64,000 bases of DNA, taken from positions 62,001 to 126,000 of the forward strand of contig NZ_LT608328.1 in NCBI RefSeq assembly GCF_900095795.1. Direction: 5' to 3'. Shown piece by piece: positions 27,001 to 35,289 of this stretch (its first letter is position 1; each line of letters opens with the position of its first letter). The position numbers and the translations under genes are program-made. The DNA comes from Petrimonas mucosa (GTDB lineage: Bacteria > Bacteroidota > Bacteroidia > Bacteroidales > Dysgonomonadaceae). A model generated the notes under the pieces. The model was not told the origin of the DNA. It ran no database searches and saw nothing but the letters and a program-made list of their open reading frames with translations.

Positions 27001-28794
27001 ATGAAAAAGATACTCTTTGTTTTCAATCTTATGCTGCTTTCAACTCTTATCGCCAACGGAGAGGAGAAGCCGCTGCTGAAATTCAAACCGGACGCAACGT
27101 TCAAAATTGTCCAGTTTACCGACACCCACCTCCAATATGACTCCTACCGCTCCGACAGTGTGCTGGTGATGATGAAAAAGGTGATAGAGAGAGAAAAACC
27201 CGATCTGGTGATATTAACCGGTGATGTGGTCGGTTCTGACAACCGGAAGAGAGCCTGGTTGAAGGTCGCACAGGTAATGATCGATGCCAAAACCCCTTGG
27301 GCAGCCATGTTTGGAAACCATGACGCTGAATATGAACTTGACAAGGAGCAGACGATGGATATCATTGTGGGACTGCCATACAGCCTGACTGAAAGGGGAC
27401 CAAAGGGAGTAAACGGCTTAAGCAACTATATCCTGCCCATTCAATCCTCAACCTCATCAAAAACAGCCGCTCTCTGTTATGTTCTGGATGTTTCGGAAAC
27501 GGCCTATCCGTTGGAAGATCAAACGGGCACCTTCACCTGGATTGATGATAGCCAGGTAGAATGGTACAAAAAAGAGAGTGCCGCCTATGCAAGTCAGAAC
27601 GGAGGAACCCCCATTCCGGCACTGGCCTTTTTCCATATCCCTTTCCCTGAATTCAATGAAGTAGCCGGAAAGAGCACCACGGTGGGAGTCCAGTGGGAGC
27701 TCAATCCCGCACCCCCCCGGATCAGGTCGAATCTCTTTGCCGCCATGCAGAGCTGCAAAGATGTCATGGGGGTATTTGTAGGTCACCATCACAACAACAA
27801 CTATATCGGATGTCTGGACGATATCTGCCTGGCATTTGGCCAAAACAGCGGACGACAAGCTTATGGCGATCTGGGAGCCGGTGCACGTGTCATAGTGCTG
27901 CACGAAGGAGAACGGAGATTCGACTCCTGGATCCTGAAACTCTATGAGAACAGTCGGGACCGCGACATATGGCATCCTGCTCACAGCATGGAACCACTAT
28001 TTTTTGTCTCCTATCCCGATCACTTCAGGGAAAGATTGGGCAACCCGGGGAAAATCAATATGGTTTCACGAGGGGTGAACAGCGCAACGATTCGACTCTC
28101 CGGTAAAGGAAAAGCGACAGTCGACTGGGGTGACGGCTCGGCAAGGGAGGTGATCAATCTGAGCGAAAAGCAGGAGTTAACTATCAGGCATGCCTACCCC
28201 GATGCATCCATCCATGTCATTACAATAAACGGGAGCTATATCTCCGCCCTGGAGTGCAACAACAATGGTCTCACTTACCTCGATACAAGCCACGCCCCGG
28301 AATTGAGCCATCTCGACTGCAGCGGCAACCAGCTCCCCTGTCTGGATCTGTCCGGCAATGGTGCACTGAAGGTACTCTGGTGTAACAGGAATCTGCTGTC
28401 GGAGTTAAAACTCTCCAATAACAGCCAGCTGACTGAGCTCTATTGCCATGACAATCTGCTTGCGCAACTCGATTTAAGCAGCAACAGGGCCCTGATAAGA
28501 GTGAACTGCTCCCGGAACAGGCTGAAGAGCCTGGAGCTGAATTCAAATGCAGAGCTGACCCGGATGGACTGTTACGAAAATCAGATTTCGACGCTCGATT
28601 TCAGTAACAACAAAAAGCTAAACTATGCGGTCTGCTCCGACAACCAACTCACCACCAAAGAGTTGAATAGGCTCTTTTCCACCTTCTGGCGGGAGGCGGC
28701 AGGCAAGATCTTCATTGGTGGCAACCCGGGAGAAAAGGAGTGTGACCGGAGCATTGCAGAAAAGAGGGGCTGGAAGGTGAGTTTAAGATATTAA
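27001..28794 (+). CDS. Secreted metallophosphoesterase fused to leucine-rich repeats
   Basis: A 597-residue exported protein with a signal peptide (ILFVFNLMLLSTLIANG). Residues 25-330 are a calcineurin-like phosphoesterase with every metal motif: FTDTHLQ, LTGDVVGSDN, FGNHDAE, FFHIPFPE and GHHHNNN. A short linker domain follows (KATVDWGDGS ... IHVITINGS, about 345-415), as found before Bacteroidota LRR arrays. Residues about 415-560 hold six to seven LRRs of the Cys type (for example LSHLDCSGNQLPCLDLS, LTELYCHDNLLAQLDLS). The enzyme should cut phosphomonoesters or phosphodiesters outside the cytoplasm, while the LRRs may bind a partner or surface. Its stop overlaps the next MBL start (TAATG). 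Confidence 0.85.
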   Translation: MKKILFVFNLMLLSTLIANGEEKPLLKFKPDATFKIVQFTDTHLQYDSYRSDSVLVMMKKVIEREKPDLVILTGDVVGSDNRKRAWLKVAQVMIDAKTPWAAMFGNHDAEYELDKEQTMDIIVGLPYSLTERGPKGVNGLSNYILPIQSSTSSKTAALCYVLDVSETAYPLEDQTGTFTWIDDSQVEWYKKESAAYASQNGGTPIPALAFFHIPFPEFNEVAGKSTTVGVQWELNPAPPRIRSNLFAAMQSCKDVMGVFVGHHHNNNYIGCLDDICLAFGQNSGRQAYGDLGAGARVIVLHEGERRFDSWILKLYENSRDRDIWHPAHSMEPLFFVSYPDHFRERLGNPGKINMVSRGVNSATIRLSGKGKATVDWGDGSAREVINLSEKQELTIRHAYPDASIHVITINGSYISALECNNNGLTYLDTSHAPELSHLDCSGNQLPCLDLSGNGALKVLWCNRNLLSELKLSNNSQLTELYCHDNLLAQLDLSSNRALIRVNCSRNRLKSLELNSNAELTRMDCYENQISTLDFSNNKKLNYAVCSDNQLTTKELNRLFSTFWREAAGKIFIGGNPGEKECDRSIAEKRGWKVSLRY

Positions 28795-30041
28795 TGAATG
28801 ATAGGGAGATGAGCACAAAAAAGATACTCTTTGCCGCCTGGTTGTTGTGGTTTTTGCTTCTCCATATGGCGGTAGCACAGGTGGAGGCGGGAACTCATTT
28901 CCCCGATTGGGAAGAGGGATTTCTGGATATTCACCACATCTATACCGGAAGGGGTGAGGCGGTATTTGCCATCCTCCCCGATGGCACCACCATGCTGATT
29001 GATGCCGGTGAAACCGGGACAGACAAACGCAATTTCAGGCCGGATGCCAGCAGAGGCGCGGGAGAATGGATATCACGTTACATTCTAAGGATGATCCGCC
29101 CCCTGTCGGAGAAGAGAGTCGACTATATACTCCTGACCCATTTTCACGACGATCATATGGGAAATATCGGACTCAGTGACAGGAGATCGGACAAGGGAGG
29201 ATATATCCTCACCGGCATTACCGAATTGGGGGATCTCATTCCGTTCGGGAAGATAGTTGACCGCAACTGGCCACACTACAACTATCCCCGCCTCATGTCC
29301 GACAATGCGAACCTGCAGAATTATATCCGCTTTGTCAACTGGCATGTAGAAAACGGTGCAACGGCTGAAGCTTTCAAGGCAGGATCCAACGGGCAGTTCA
29401 GGCTTCTTAAGCAACCTGGTCGATACCCGGAATTTGAGATCAGGAACATTGCTGCAAACGGCGAGGTATGGACCGGCAGAGCGACCAATACCCGAAACTA
29501 TTTTCCCCCTGTCGACCAGCTGACAGAACGGGAGTATCCCGAAGAGAACCTTTGCAGCGCGGCTATCCGGATATCGTATGGCAAATTCGACTACTTTAAC
29601 GGAGGCGATATCCTGCACAGCTACGCTCCAGGAACCTGGAAAGACCTCGAGACCCCGGTAGGCATGGCTTTGGGCAAAGTGGATGTATGCGAAGCAAATC
29701 ATCATGCGAAAGATGCCATGGGAAAAGGTTTTCTCCAGGCAGTGCAACCCCGGGTCATTGTCGTACAGGGTTTTGCCCTGAGCCATCCCGATGCCACGGC
29801 ACTCCGAAACATGCTCTCCAAGGAGATTTACCCCGGCGATCGGGATATCTTTCTGACCCATCTCTTTGATGTCAACAGGACTGTCCTGGGAGAGAAACTG
29901 ATCTCTCAACTGAAAAGCACGGGCGGACATGTTGTCGTCAGGGTAAGACCGGGCGGGGATAGTTACCAGATCTACGTTCTGGATGACACTTCGGAGAGCT
30001 ACACCATAAAAGGGGTCTACGGACCATACGAAAGTAATTGA
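28794..30041 (+). CDS. Secreted MBL-fold metallohydrolase, copy 2
   Basis: A 415-residue exported paralogue of the enzymes at 24398 and 30069. The ATG overlaps the preceding stop (TAATG), which suggests translational coupling; an ATG at 28809 is a second possible start. The signal peptide is followed by FLDIHHIYTGRGEAVFAILPDGTTMLIDAGE, the HxHxDH motif THFHDDHMGN near 118, NGGDILHS near 266 and NHHAKDAMG near 300. It is much closer to copy 3 than to copy 1 (shared KIVDRNWPHYN and LQNYIRFV), pointing to a tandem duplication. Confidence 0.82.
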   Translation: MNDREMSTKKILFAAWLLWFLLLHMAVAQVEAGTHFPDWEEGFLDIHHIYTGRGEAVFAILPDGTTMLIDAGETGTDKRNFRPDASRGAGEWISRYILRMIRPLSEKRVDYILLTHFHDDHMGNIGLSDRRSDKGGYILTGITELGDLIPFGKIVDRNWPHYNYPRLMSDNANLQNYIRFVNWHVENGATAEAFKAGSNGQFRLLKQPGRYPEFEIRNIAANGEVWTGRATNTRNYFPPVDQLTEREYPEENLCSAAIRISYGKFDYFNGGDILHSYAPGTWKDLETPVGMALGKVDVCEANHHAKDAMGKGFLQAVQPRVIVVQGFALSHPDATALRNMLSKEIYPGDRDIFLTHLFDVNRTVLGEKLISQLKSTGGHVVVRVRPGGDSYQIYVLDDTSESYTIKGVYGPYESN

Positions 30042-30068
30042 TCACTCTTGAACCCAGAATCATCAGAG

Positions 30069-31301
30069 ATGAAAATATTCAAAACAATACTGTTTGTGCT
30101 GTTAGCAGTCTGCCAGACCGCACTCTTTGCACAGGTGAAGGTGGGCGACACCTTCTCTGCATGGTCGGAGGGTTATCTGGATATCCACCACATCAACAGC
30201 GGCAGGGGGGAGAGCCTCTTTGCCATCCTGCCCGACGGAACCACCCTGATGATCGATGCAGGTGAGATCGCTCCATCGCCCCGAACCACGGAGCCACGCC
30301 CCGACGAAAGTAGAAGTGCCGGTGAATGGATTGCCCGCTATCTTCAACAGATGATGCGTCCACTCCCGGAAAAAAAAATCGATTATCTCTTGCTGACCCA
30401 CTTTCATGCCGACCATATGGGAGATGTGAAACTGGCACGAGAAAGGTCAAAAAAGGGAGATTACCTCCTCTCCGGAATTACCGAGGTGGGTGACCGGATT
30501 CCGTTCAGAAAGATTGTCGATCGCAACTGGCCCCACTACAATTGGCCTCATCAGTTGACTGGCGACCAGAACATGCAGAATTACATCCGGTTTGTAAAAT
30601 GGCAGGTGACCAACGGTGCCGTGGCCGAACAGTTTGAAGTGGGCTCCGACAGGCAGTTTACGCTGCTTTATCGGGCGGAGCAATATCCCGGGTTCGAGAT
30701 CAGGAATATTGCTGCCAACGGTTGGGTCTGGACAGGCGTCGGGGATAATCGCCACAATCTTTTCCCACCGATGGACCTCATTGACCATGATGAATTGCCG
30801 GGTGAGAATCAATGTAGCGCAGCCATCCGCATATCCTACGGCAAGTTCGACTATTTCCATGGCGGTGATATTGTCAACGCCGGCGCAACGGGCAGTTGGA
30901 GGGACATTGAAACGCCGGCAGGATGGGTTACCGGTCCGGTTGAGGTTTGTAAAGCCAACCATCACGCCAGTCACGATGCCATGGGTGAACCATTTCTGAA
31001 AGCGGTACGTCCGAGGGTCATCGTGATGCAACCCTGGTCTGCCAGCCACCCCGATCACCGGGTACTTCAGCGGATGATGGATCAGTCGGTATACCCTGGA
31101 GAGCGGGATATCTTCTCCACCAATCTCATGGAGGCGACTAAAACAGTGCTTGGAAGAGGCACCGAATCGATGAAGAGTCGACAAGGCCATGTCGTGATCC
31201 GGGTTCAGCCCGGTGGTGACTATTTTACCGTTTTCATCCTCGATGATAGCGCCGAGAGTTACGCCATAAAATCGATCCATGGTCCCTATGAATGCAGATA
31301 A
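30069..31301 (+). CDS. Secreted MBL-fold metallohydrolase, copy 3
   Basis: A 410-residue exported paralogue. The signal peptide is FKTILFVLLAVCQTALFAQ. Key parts are ILPDGTTLMIDAGE, THFHADHMGD (HxHxDH), HGGDIVNAG, NHHASHDAMGE and the C-terminal VIRVQPGGDYFTVFILDDSAESY, which is nearly the same in all three copies. The ATG at 30069 is chosen since the only earlier in-frame start is a TTG. The final 23 bases overlap the YhhN gene, so these are co-transcribed. Confidence 0.82.
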   Translation: MKIFKTILFVLLAVCQTALFAQVKVGDTFSAWSEGYLDIHHINSGRGESLFAILPDGTTLMIDAGEIAPSPRTTEPRPDESRSAGEWIARYLQQMMRPLPEKKIDYLLLTHFHADHMGDVKLARERSKKGDYLLSGITEVGDRIPFRKIVDRNWPHYNWPHQLTGDQNMQNYIRFVKWQVTNGAVAEQFEVGSDRQFTLLYRAEQYPGFEIRNIAANGWVWTGVGDNRHNLFPPMDLIDHDELPGENQCSAAIRISYGKFDYFHGGDIVNAGATGSWRDIETPAGWVTGPVEVCKANHHASHDAMGEPFLKAVRPRVIVMQPWSASHPDHRVLQRMMDQSVYPGERDIFSTNLMEATKTVLGRGTESMKSRQGHVVIRVQPGGDYFTVFILDDSAESYAIKSIHGPYECR

Positions 31302-31998
31302 GAGACAAAAGCTCTTCCTGCTGGTCCCTATCCAGCTGGTGTTGGCACTGCTGGCCTTGCAACATGGAGGGTTCCTCTTCAGGTCGGGTACGGCTGCCGG
31401 CGGGATAGTGATCCTGCTGCTGATCATCCTGGAACGGATGAGACTGAAACAGACTGTAACAGGGATGTTCGCCCTGATAATGGCCCTCTCCCTCTCCATC
31501 GTGGGAGACTGGTTTCTCTCGCACCGGCATGGTGAGAGCCTCCGGTTTCTTTACGGAATCCTCTTCTTCTTCCTTGCCCACGCAGGGTACCTGTGGTATG
31601 CCCTGCACCAGGGAAGCATGAGATGGAGAGCTACCCTTATCCTGCTTGCCATCTATCTCCCGTTCTACCTGCTGATACTCTATCCGGCATTTACAGACAG
31701 GCGGGTGATGATTGCCGTGCTCGGCTATCTGCTCATCTCGGTCTGTTCATTGGGAGCAGCCCTGGGAATAGGAGGCGATCAACGCTCCAGGCTCGCATTC
31801 ATCCTCGGTATAGCATCGCTGCTATTCTCCGATACCATCATTGCCCTCCGTGAGTTTACCGGTTACCACCGGTTCAATTCACTTATCCTGCCCACCTATT
31901 ACCTCTCCCATATCTTTATCGCCTGCTCACTGTTATTCCGGCAATCCATCGCAGATGAAAAAGAGAGTGACCCTTCAGGCGAGACGCCAAATGAATAG
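31279..31998 (+). CDS. YhhN/TMEM86 family membrane protein (lysoplasmalogenase-like)
   Basis: A 239-residue protein with about eight membrane helices. Family marks are LSIVGDWFLS near 73 (the acidic residue of the catalytic pair), FLAHAGYLWYAL near 97, and ASLLFSDTIIALREF near 184 followed by LPTYYLSHIFIA. In animals TMEM86 cuts the vinyl ether of lysoplasmalogens; bacterial YhhN proteins are little characterised. The start overlaps the third MBL gene by 23 bases (14 if the ATG at 31288 is used), which places it in the PUL 1 transcript even though it is not a usual PUL member. Confidence 0.78.
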   Translation: MVPMNADKRQKLFLLVPIQLVLALLALQHGGFLFRSGTAAGGIVILLLIILERMRLKQTVTGMFALIMALSLSIVGDWFLSHRHGESLRFLYGILFFFLAHAGYLWYALHQGSMRWRATLILLAIYLPFYLLILYPAFTDRRVMIAVLGYLLISVCSLGAALGIGGDQRSRLAFILGIASLLFSDTIIALREFTGYHRFNSLILPTYYLSHIFIACSLLFRQSIADEKESDPSGETPNE

Positions 31999-32036
31999 TT
32001 TCCGCCGGAAAAGGTGAAAAATAGCTTTATATGGTG

Positions 32037-32044
32037 TATATTTG
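32037..32044 (+). promoter_or_regulatory. -7 box of the DUF6377-type regulator gene
   Basis: TATATTTG ends six bases before the ATG at 32051. The transcript should start at or within a few bases of the start codon. Confidence 0.5.
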
Positions 32045-32050
32045 CGTGCT

Positions 32051-33682
32051 ATGACTCTAAAAAACGGCTTGACAACTCCTACCCGTAGGGCTACAGTTAT
32101 CGTCGCCCTCCTGCTCCTTTTGTCTGCATCAATCGACACCAAGGCCCACAATGCCGACTCCCTGATTGTCACGCTGGACAGGGTTATCAACAAACGGTCG
32201 AATTACATGGCGCAACGTGAGGAGACAATAGAGATGCTCAAGCAAAGAAAGAGGTGGCTAAAGGATACCATCGCGATCATCAATGTCAACCGGGAGATCA
32301 TCGAGCAGTACAACAGTTTCATATGCGACTCTGCCGAACATTACATCCATGAGAACCTGGCGTTGGCTAAACGTTTGAATAACGACGAACTTGTGGTGGA
32401 GCAACTGCTCCGCCTATCCTACATCTACTCCCTGTCGGGGCTGTTTCTTCAGGCCACCGAAATATTCAATTCTCTCGATTACGACCGGTTACCCGACAAT
32501 TACAAGATATGGTACTGCTGGAACCGGATCCGTTATTACGAGAACCTGATTTTCTATACCGCCGACGAACGGTATGGCCATCAATACGAGGAGCAGAAAG
32601 AAGCCTACCGGAAGATGGCGATGGAGTTCCTGCAGGAAGAGTCGGAGGAATACAGGAAGGAATTTGCGCATGCCCTTCAGCAACAGGGGGCGTTTGATGA
32701 GGCCGAAGAGCTGCTGAAAAAGATTTTCGAGGACCAGCAACCCGATCGGCACGCCTATGCCATGGCAGCCATGAATCTGGCAAAACTGCACCGCATGACC
32801 GGCGACAAACAATCTGAAAAAGAGTATCTCACGATTGCGGCAATCACCGACACCAAACTGGCGGTGAAGGAGAACGAAGCACTTCTGTCGCTGGCGCTCC
32901 TGTTACACGAGGAGGGTGATATCGACCGGGCCTATGAATATATCCGGGTGGCACTCGACGATGCCCTCTTCTACAATGCCAGGTTCAAGAACGCGGTTAT
33001 CGCCCGGGTACAACCCATTATCGAAGATAATTACCTGAAAAAGATCTACTTGCAACAAGATAATCTGAAGCGTTTTTCAATCGTTACCAGCCTCTTTGCA
33101 CTGGTGCTGATTCTCACCCTCTCCTACCTCTTCTTCCAGGTGAGGGCAGTTACCAGAGCCCGGAAGGAGCTCCGTGAAATGAATGACGAGCTGCGACGGC
33201 TAAACCGGAAACTGGATGAGGCGAACCGGGTGAAGGAGCACTATATCGGACATTTCATGAATCAGTGCTCGATTTACATTAACCAGCTGCACAGGTTCAG
33301 GAAAAACGTGGAGCTGAACATGAAGACCGGTCAACTGGCCAATCTCTTCAAATTCTCCTCGGAAGAGCTGAAAAAGGATATCTCCGAACTACATGCCAAT
33401 TTCGACAAGGCGTTCCTGGCCCTCTTTCCCAGGTTTGTAGAGGAGTTCAACTCCCTGCTCAGACCGGGGGAGGAGTACTCCCTCGAGCATGGAGAACTCA
33501 ATAACGAACTCAGAATCTTTGCATTGATGAAACTGGGAATAACCGACATGAAACAGATAGCCGACTTCCTTCACTACTCGGTTCAAACCGTATATAACTA
33601 CCGGAGCAAGGTAAAAGGGAAAGCCAAGCTGACAGGCGAAGAGTTCGAGGAGATGGTGTTGAAGATCGGGAGTATCAACTGA
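32051..33682 (+). CDS. Membrane-bound TPR regulator, DUF6377 type (PUL 2)
   Basis: A 543-residue regulator typical of Bacteroidota PULs. A signal-like segment (ATVIVALLLLLSASID) leads into a periplasmic helical TPR-like region (about 30-335; for example LSYIYSLSGLFLQATEIF). One membrane helix follows (IVTSLFALVLILTLSYLFF, about 343-361), then a coiled coil and the cytoplasmic DUF6377-type part from about 395 (HYIGHFMNQCSIYINQLHRF). It ends in a helix-turn-helix (DMKQIADFLHYSVQTVYNYRSKV). It probably senses a sugar in the periplasm and controls the facing GH38/GH92/SusCD operon. The ATG at 32051 is used because the frame upstream starts only with TTG. Confidence 0.85.
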   Translation: MTLKNGLTTPTRRATVIVALLLLLSASIDTKAHNADSLIVTLDRVINKRSNYMAQREETIEMLKQRKRWLKDTIAIINVNREIIEQYNSFICDSAEHYIHENLALAKRLNNDELVVEQLLRLSYIYSLSGLFLQATEIFNSLDYDRLPDNYKIWYCWNRIRYYENLIFYTADERYGHQYEEQKEAYRKMAMEFLQEESEEYRKEFAHALQQQGAFDEAEELLKKIFEDQQPDRHAYAMAAMNLAKLHRMTGDKQSEKEYLTIAAITDTKLAVKENEALLSLALLLHEEGDIDRAYEYIRVALDDALFYNARFKNAVIARVQPIIEDNYLKKIYLQQDNLKRFSIVTSLFALVLILTLSYLFFQVRAVTRARKELREMNDELRRLNRKLDEANRVKEHYIGHFMNQCSIYINQLHRFRKNVELNMKTGQLANLFKFSSEELKKDISELHANFDKAFLALFPRFVEEFNSLLRPGEEYSLEHGELNNELRIFALMKLGITDMKQIADFLHYSVQTVYNYRSKVKGKAKLTGEEFEEMVLKIGSIN

Positions 33683-33701
33683 CTTCCCCGATAAAAGAAA
33701 A

Positions 33702-33734
33702 AACCCCGGGACCACAAGTAAGGGTGCCGGGGTT
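33702..33734 (-). terminator. Bidirectional terminator between regulator and PUL 2 operon
   Basis: AACCCCGG (33702-33709) pairs perfectly with CCGGGGTT (33727-33734). On the minus strand the stem is followed by TTTTTTCTTTT, a textbook end for the PUL 2 operon; the same stem lies 20 bases after the regulator stop on the plus strand. Confidence 0.8.
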
Positions 33735-33754
33735 GATATCTCTCTCCAGATTTC

Positions 33755-34771
33755 CTATTCGCAGTTCTCTTCGATCACGAAATCGCTTCCGGTCTCACTG
33801 TCCAGAATTTGAACACTCTTCTCCTGGTTGGTGAAACGAACGCGGATTCCCACGATCTCCACCTCCTTGGGCAATCCGAAAAACTCTCTCGGATAGATAT
33901 ACCGCTGAAAGGCCGTCACTGTACCCAGATTGCCTAACGATTCCATCTGGGTTCGCGCCGAGACTTCATCCACCGTTTTCTCCTTCACTTCCCCATTTTC
34001 CATATAGGTAACCTTCGCCTGCAGATAGACGTTACCCCCTTTGAGACCTCCCTCGGTCACATAATTGGGTTCATTGTACCGGATGGCAAAGATATCACCG
34101 AATCCGAACGTGGCGGGAACAAACGAGAGGGGCGGATCGGCAGTGAAATCCATCATCGGTTCAGTACCGCCGGTAACCTGCAGCAGTTTCGACTCCAGCA
34201 CATCATCACCGGGATATTTCTCGCCATTGAATCCGAACGCCTCGCCACAGAAGGTGTAACCGGCATTGAACTTCACGGCACGGCTACCGGTACGCACCTT
34301 GATCTTCACAACACCCTCGACCACCTTCTGGCTCGGGATCTGATCGTGGATCTGGAAGGTGGTGGCCGACTTGAATACCACCCACTCTACCGGACCGGTA
34401 TTTCCGAGTACTCCGAAGCGGCTTTGGAACGAGCCAGCCCAGGGGAGTCCGTCACTCGGGTTCCTGTCGGAACTGCTCATCAGCACCATCGGCTCATCGG
34501 TCACCCTGTTGCCAGCAAAGTCGGCCTGCGTGGTCAACGTCAGTGTAGCATTCTCCTTCACGTTCCATGCCTTGGGCATTAATATACCGAACGCAAGCTT
34601 GCTGTTTCCGTCGGTTTCCGCCACGATCTTGATCCTGACGGCAATCTCGATGTCACTATCTACCTTGGCGTCATCGGGATGAATGATCTCCTCGATGGTC
34701 ATACAGGTGGTCACCATAAAAATGATGGCCAGGAGGGAGAAGAGATATTTATATTTTCTTATAAGTTTCAT
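33755..34771 (-). CDS. Putative surface protein of PUL 2, DUF4961-like
   Basis: A 338-residue exported protein. The N-terminus is a signal peptide (YLFSLLAIIFMVTTCM), with a Cys that could be lipidated. The next part, TIEEIIHPDDAKVDSDIEIAV, recalls the DUF4961 family of Bacteroidota PULs. The rest is beta-rich with no catalytic motif that I recognise. It is the last gene of the operon, downstream of SusD, in the position where SusE/SusF-like glycan-binding proteins sit. A glycan-binding role is inferred from position only. Confidence 0.6.
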   Translation of the reverse strand: MKLIRKYKYLFSLLAIIFMVTTCMTIEEIIHPDDAKVDSDIEIAVRIKIVAETDGNSKLAFGILMPKAWNVKENATLTLTTQADFAGNRVTDEPMVLMSSSDRNPSDGLPWAGSFQSRFGVLGNTGPVEWVVFKSATTFQIHDQIPSQKVVEGVVKIKVRTGSRAVKFNAGYTFCGEAFGFNGEKYPGDDVLESKLLQVTGGTEPMMDFTADPPLSFVPATFGFGDIFAIRYNEPNYVTEGGLKGGNVYLQAKVTYMENGEVKEKTVDEVSARTQMESLGNLGTVTAFQRYIYPREFFGLPKEVEIVGIRVRFTNQEKSVQILDSETGSDFVIEENCE

Positions 34772-34783
34772 AGGTGAATCATT

Positions 34784-35254
34784 TTACTGGTTAATGCTTT
34801 TAAAGGTGTATTTGTAAGAGAGGGCGCTGCAATCGAGCTGGAAAGGAATAATAAACTCCCCTTTTTCGAAGTATGCCACCACCGTCTCCGACCCTTTCAG
34901 TCTCAGCTCATTGGGAACCGCGTCGGTATTGAGGTAGGCCTCCTGTCTGCCCTCCGGAATCTCATATCCGAAGGGGAGAAAAGGCACCTCCCCGTTATCG
35001 AAGGTGACGCCACTGATCCGGTTATCGGTGTAGTGCAACGTTAAACGGAAGGAATCGAAGAAATCGAGTTTAGAGGCGATGTCGATTCCGTTAATATTCA
35101 CCTCATCGTACTGATACACATGGAACAATCCGTACTGGATATCGTAATCGCCGGGAGTGTCGTTCGACATCAGGGTACGGTTCTCATCTTCGCACCCGGT
35201 AAAGGCGATAGATACCGTTAGCAGGAAATATATGATGCTCTTGTTTATCTTCAT
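34784..35254 (-). CDS. Small surface lipoprotein of PUL 2 (possibly DUF5004-like)
   Basis: A 156-residue lipoprotein with type II signal peptide (IIYFLLTVSIAFTGCEDE, Cys near 20). The mature part is predicted beta-rich, with YDIQYGLFHVYQYDEVNINGI. No catalytic motif is seen. The ATG at 35254 gives a normal signal peptide. An in-frame ATG at 35290 overlaps the stop of the upstream gene (TAATG) but would add a lysine-rich tail encoded by a long A run. It is probably a glycan-binding accessory protein, by position. Confidence 0.55.
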   Translation of the reverse strand: MKINKSIIYFLLTVSIAFTGCEDENRTLMSNDTPGDYDIQYGLFHVYQYDEVNINGIDIASKLDFFDSFRLTLHYTDNRISGVTFDNGEVPFLPFGYEIPEGRQEAYLNTDAVPNELRLKGSETVVAYFEKGEFIIPFQLDCSALSYKYTFKSINQ

Positions 35255-35289
35255 GACTGTTGTTTTTTTTCGTTTCTTTTTTTTTTTCA

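Noticed and set aside
29085-29930. Minus-strand open frame opposite MBL copy 2
   Set aside because: Same kind of antisense frame recurs opposite copy 3, following the conserved codons of the MBL genes rather than an independent gene.
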